A DNA stretch of 20,680 nucleotides from positions 1 to 20,680 of the IMG/VR virus record IMGVR_UViG_3300027822_000042; one strand, given 5' to 3'. The DNA comes from a virus. A model generated the notes under the pieces. That model worked only from the letters and a program-made list of their open reading frames with translations, was not told where the DNA came from and did not search any database. A program made the translations under genes and the position numbers. Below, in pieces: positions 17,841 to 20,680 of the stretch (within the stretch, counting starts at the first letter, position 1; each line of letters opens with the position of its first letter).

Positions 17841-17868
17841 GCGCTCCCTTCGGGGGGCGTCTTTTGTT
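17841..17868 (+). terminator. intrinsic terminator after the holin
   Basis: GCGCTCCC-TTCG-GGGGGCGT forms an 8-bp stem (two G-U pairs) closed by a stable TTCG loop and is followed by CTTTTGTTT. It ends the portal-to-holin transcript and separates it from the capsid gene, which therefore needs its own promoter or readthrough. Confidence 0.8.
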
Positions 17869-17975
17869 TAACCAGAACCCACCCGTCGTTCATTTACCCT
17901 AAACAACGTTACCTAGTAACACCGTGGCCCACAAAGTGTGCCCTAGATGTATTTACCACGTTTGGAGGAACTTTC

Positions 17976-19712
17976 GTGGAACGGTTCAAAGAGCTTCTTG
18001 AGAAGCTAACTTGTAATGATTGTGATGAAAGCCTGTCCAGTGCCGAGCTTTCCGAACTCAAAGATCTTGTAACGGCGCAGTACGAAACTGCCAAGGCCGA
18101 CAAAGAGATTGAGTCTCTGGAGAAGTTCGCTAAGGTGCTTTCCCTTATTTCTGATTCGGAAGCTATGCTTGCCGACGCCGAAGCTGATGTTGAAGCTAAG
18201 ATTGCTGAGCTTGATGTTGAGGCTGGCCTGGCTGACGTTAACCCCGAAATGCTCGATGCCGAGGTTGCGGAAGCTGAAGAGGTAGCTGAAGAGGTTGCCG
18301 AAGAAGTTGCCGAGCCTGTCGTCGCCGCTATTCGGATTGAGCTTGACGATTTCGACCTTTCGCAGTTTAGGACTGCTGAGGAAACTGTAGAAGTTGAAGA
18401 GGTTGCCGATAATACTTTCCTTAACCTGACCGCAGCCGCGGCTGGTGGCAACATCAATGTTGGGGAAAAGATTCAGACTCGCGATAATCTTCGTGATTAC
18501 GTCATGGGTCTCTACGAGTCCATGTCTGCCCGCGGATCTTCTGATAAGACCTACGCCGCTCGTGGCCTTGTTGACAAAGCCTACGATGGCGTAATTGATG
18601 ATGAGCGTTCAATGGACGCTCGCCATGTCACTCAAGTTCTTCAGGACGTTTCCGAAGCTGCACGTGCCGAGGCTATTACGGCTGACGGTTCGTTCTGTGC
18701 GCCGGTTGAGCCGGACCTTCGCTTTTGCGATCTGACTGGCCCGATCACCGGTACTCTGCAACTCCCGAGCGTCCGTGCGCCCCGCGGTCAACTTCAGTAC
18801 ATGGCAACGCCACGTTTTGATGACATCTATGCCCTAACCGGTATCGGTGAACTCTTTACCGAAGCTGACTCGATTGCTGTTGATCCTGACGATGACCTAA
18901 CTTGGAAGTCGTGCGCTACTGTTGACTGTCCGTCACAGCAAAGCGTTGTTTCGGTGGATGCGGTTTACTCCTGCCTCACTTACAAGCACTTCACAGCCAA
19001 TAGCTACCCTGAGTATATTGACTTCTTCATTCGCAATGCGCTGAAGGTTCATGTCCTTAAGCAAAACGCTGAGTTGGTTACCAAGGTTGCGGCCCTTGCC
19101 GTTCCCCTTACCAACACTATCGTTCCTGCGCTTGACAGTACTGCTGGCTTGCTCAATGAACTTGAGCAACGTGCATATGCGCTGAAGCGTGCATATTGGC
19201 TCGCCGACGATACTGTTATCGAAGTTCTGCTTCCTGAGTGGGTCAAACTGATGGTTCGTGGCGACATTGCAGTTCGTCAGTTTGGTGACGTTAACGCAAT
19301 CTTCAGCATCTCCGATGCCGAGATTACCGCCCTGTTCAATGATCGCGGGATTCGCGTTCAGTGGTTGAAGAACTGGCAGCGTGTGGGTACCGACGGCACG
19401 GCAGCCAATGAGCTTGCTGGCGCTGTTGGCGACCTGAGCCTGTGGCCGAACACCTTTGAAGCCATCGCGTACATTCCCGGCACACTCGTTGCCATGGAAG
19501 CACCGAACTTCAATATCGGCTTTGACGTTATTCGCGACGGTGCGCTGATTAGGCAGAACGCCTATCAGGGTTTTGCTGAGACTTTTGAAGGTCTAGCAAC
19601 ACCTTGCGACCATCAGGTTCAGTCTTGGACAATCAACTTCTGCCCGCTGGGTCAGACTTCCGGTCCCGTGACCATTGATTGTGCTGACATCAATGAGCCT
19701 GCTCCCCTCTAG
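17976..19712 (+). CDS. major capsid protein with fused scaffold-like domain
   Basis: A 578-aa protein; GTG 17976 has GGAGGA 6 nt upstream. Residues 1-150 are a very acidic helical region (LSELKDLVTAQYETAKAD, repeated EVAEEVAEEVAEP) typical of a fused delta/scaffold domain. From about 155 the HK97-like capsid fold follows: DNLRDYVMGLYESM, then LTGPITGTLQLPSVRAPRGQ, and a C-terminal part (VLLPEWVKLMVRGDIAVRQF) seen in actinophage major capsid proteins. The protease upstream is expected to remove the N-terminal part. Terminators on both sides isolate the gene, fitting very high expression. Confidence 0.85.
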   Translation: MERFKELLEKLTCNDCDESLSSAELSELKDLVTAQYETAKADKEIESLEKFAKVLSLISDSEAMLADAEADVEAKIAELDVEAGLADVNPEMLDAEVAEAEEVAEEVAEEVAEPVVAAIRIELDDFDLSQFRTAEETVEVEEVADNTFLNLTAAAAGGNINVGEKIQTRDNLRDYVMGLYESMSARGSSDKTYAARGLVDKAYDGVIDDERSMDARHVTQVLQDVSEAARAEAITADGSFCAPVEPDLRFCDLTGPITGTLQLPSVRAPRGQLQYMATPRFDDIYALTGIGELFTEADSIAVDPDDDLTWKSCATVDCPSQQSVVSVDAVYSCLTYKHFTANSYPEYIDFFIRNALKVHVLKQNAELVTKVAALAVPLTNTIVPALDSTAGLLNELEQRAYALKRAYWLADDTVIEVLLPEWVKLMVRGDIAVRQFGDVNAIFSISDAEITALFNDRGIRVQWLKNWQRVGTDGTAANELAGAVGDLSLWPNTFEAIAYIPGTLVAMEAPNFNIGFDVIRDGALIRQNAYQGFAETFEGLATPCDHQVQSWTINFCPLGQTSGPVTIDCADINEPAPL

Positions 19713-19730
19713 GCAATCCAGCCACTAACC

Positions 19731-19766
19731 GAAAGACCCTCCCTTAACTGGGGGGGTCTTTCTTTT
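19731..19766 (+). terminator. strong intrinsic terminator after the capsid gene
   Basis: GAAAGACCCTCCC and GGGGGGGTCTTTC form a 13-bp stem (one G-U pair) with a 6-nt loop and are followed by TTTT. This is the strongest terminator in the window and ends the capsid transcript. Confidence 0.88.
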
Positions 19767-19832
19767 AACTAGAAACGAACGTAAACCAATGTACTCTTTC
19801 TTTGTACGCGTTACCTAAGAGTTTGAGCGGAA

Positions 19833-20680
19833 ATGACTTCATACCAGATTATTGACGCACCTCGCAAAATTGCCGCACGCGACGGTCTGTTGCAAACATT
19901 CCCCGCAACGAACCCCGCGGTTAATTGGCAGGGTGGAATACAGTTCGACCCCGGAAGCTGTGGGCATGGCGGGGTAATTCCTGCTGAATGTCTTGATGTT
20001 GATCTTCCGTTGAAAAATATTGGATGTTGTGGGGATGTAGATAAACCCGTGGATTCGGAATTTGTCATTAAGGCGCGCCCATATACCTTGTATTCCGCTT
20101 TTGAGGTAAGCACCTTCAACGATCGCGACACTGCAAAAGAAAAAGCGTTGAATGCTTTTAATATGTGTCACGATAAGTTGCTTGAGACCGAATTCTGGAC
20201 TGGGCAAGCTGCCAAGATTGCGGAAGATGTTCCGTACAACGGTGAAGATTTTCCCCAACGTTTAGCGAAACCTTACGATCCGCTAGAAGTTTACAACCCG
20301 ACCTTCCCAACTTCCCCCGATCCGTTTGATTGGACCACTTCCGTAGTTCTCTCTCCGACCGAGAGCTTGGGAATGGCAATCGAAGCTGCCTCGGCACATT
20401 GTGGAACGCGGGCAGTGATCCACGTTCCAGCTTCTGCCCTAGTATATTGGGTTAAGAATGGTTTAGTTGTCCGCGAAAATAATCGCTGGCAAACGATTGT
20501 TGGTGGACATATTGTTGTCCCTGGTCGCGGGTATCCTGGCACTGCTCCAGATGGAACGCTGCTCGACGGCGTTGCATGGATCTATGTGACTGGAATGCTT
20601 GAAACCTTCCTGGCTGCCCCCAATGCAAAATTCACAGCAAGGGATTCGCAGTTTCTCCAGCATCGCCTTAACCGCGACAT
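19833..20680 (+). CDS. capsid-associated structural protein, 3' end missing
   Basis: An open frame from ATG 19833 through the window end (282 codons without a stop). The start is MTSYQIIDAPRKIAARDGLL, with a weak GAGCGGA Shine-Dalgarno. The part TRAVIHVPASALVYWVKNGL...TIVGGHIVVPGRGYPG...GVAWIYVTGMLETFLA resembles proteins found just after the major capsid gene in many actinophages (pattern 'CGTxxxIHA...VVPGxGYPG...WxYxTGxxE'). A role in head assembly or stabilisation is inferred from this and position. Four Cys lie in the first third. Confidence 0.7.
   Translation, partial: MTSYQIIDAPRKIAARDGLLQTFPATNPAVNWQGGIQFDPGSCGHGGVIPAECLDVDLPLKNIGCCGDVDKPVDSEFVIKARPYTLYSAFEVSTFNDRDTAKEKALNAFNMCHDKLLETEFWTGQAAKIAEDVPYNGEDFPQRLAKPYDPLEVYNPTFPTSPDPFDWTTSVVLSPTESLGMAIEAASAHCGTRAVIHVPASALVYWVKNGLVVRENNRWQTIVGGHIVVPGRGYPGTAPDGTLLDGVAWIYVTGMLETFLAAPNAKFTARDSQFLQHRLNRD

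Noticed and set aside
17909-18457. 182-codon minus-strand frame opposite the capsid gene
   Set aside because: Ser/Ala-rich antisense shadow of the acidic scaffold-coding repeats, without a ribosome site.
1-20680. Genome-wide UGA recoding suggested by the interrupted gene at 12052-12246
   Set aside because: TGA ends many clearly functional genes here in ATGA overlaps, so UGA is a normal stop.
1-20680. CRISPR array, insertion sequence or integrase
   Set aside because: No regularly spaced repeats, transposase or recombinase motifs were seen on either strand.

Overview
The window looks like part of a tailed phage (or prophage) genome of an actinobacterium. The reasons are family-level. The right arm carries a portal protein, a capsid maturation protease, a major capsid protein with a fused scaffold-like N-terminus, a peptidoglycan amidase and a small holin of types common in actinobacteriophages, plus a DUF1360-like membrane protein. 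Base composition is moderate, not the very high GC of many actinophages, so a lower-GC actinobacterial host is possible. No integrase, repressor, tRNA or terminase gene is visible.

Layout. From 11.7 kb down to position 1 almost everything is on the minus strand: about 40 small, tightly packed early or accessory genes, usually joined by ATGA, GTGA, TTGA or TAATG overlaps. Many are shorter than 60 codons, and I found these by reading the minus strand by eye. Recognisable products are a DEDDh exonuclease, a HAD phosphatase fused to a DUF6378-like domain next to a MazG-like NTP pyrophosphohydrolase, a GGQ-domain release-factor-like protein, an ArdA-type antirestriction protein, several small membrane proteins and a battery of tiny Cys-rich (zinc-ribbon-like) proteins. 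Several minus-strand promoters (6.35, 11.72, 4.94 and 3.68 kb) divide the operon. Two share an 18-bp identical block centred on the palindrome GTGTA-C-TACAC.

Between the arms, 11.7-12.27 kb is a control region. On the minus strand it holds a promoter, a roughly 190-nt transcript predicted to form a pseudoknot (8-bp and 12-bp helices crossing), and an intrinsic terminator. An exposed ACCUCCUU in it matches the 16S rRNA anti-Shine-Dalgarno. Beside it is a minus-strand reading frame broken by one in-frame UGA, and then overlapping divergent promoters that appear to drive leaderless genes in both directions.

From 12.27 kb to the end everything is on the plus strand: ribbon-helix-helix protein, DUF1360-like membrane protein, portal, protease, a Cys-rich putative fiber/decoration protein, amidase, holin, terminator, major capsid protein, terminator, and a capsid-associated protein running off the window. 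The lysis genes sit between protease and capsid, and no terminase precedes the portal; both are unusual. A second non-coding stretch at 3.0-3.3 kb (minus strand) has attenuator-like hairpins and a compact multi-stem element, flanked by a 19-bp repeat.

All assignments come from reading sequence and remembered family motifs. No search or folding program was run.
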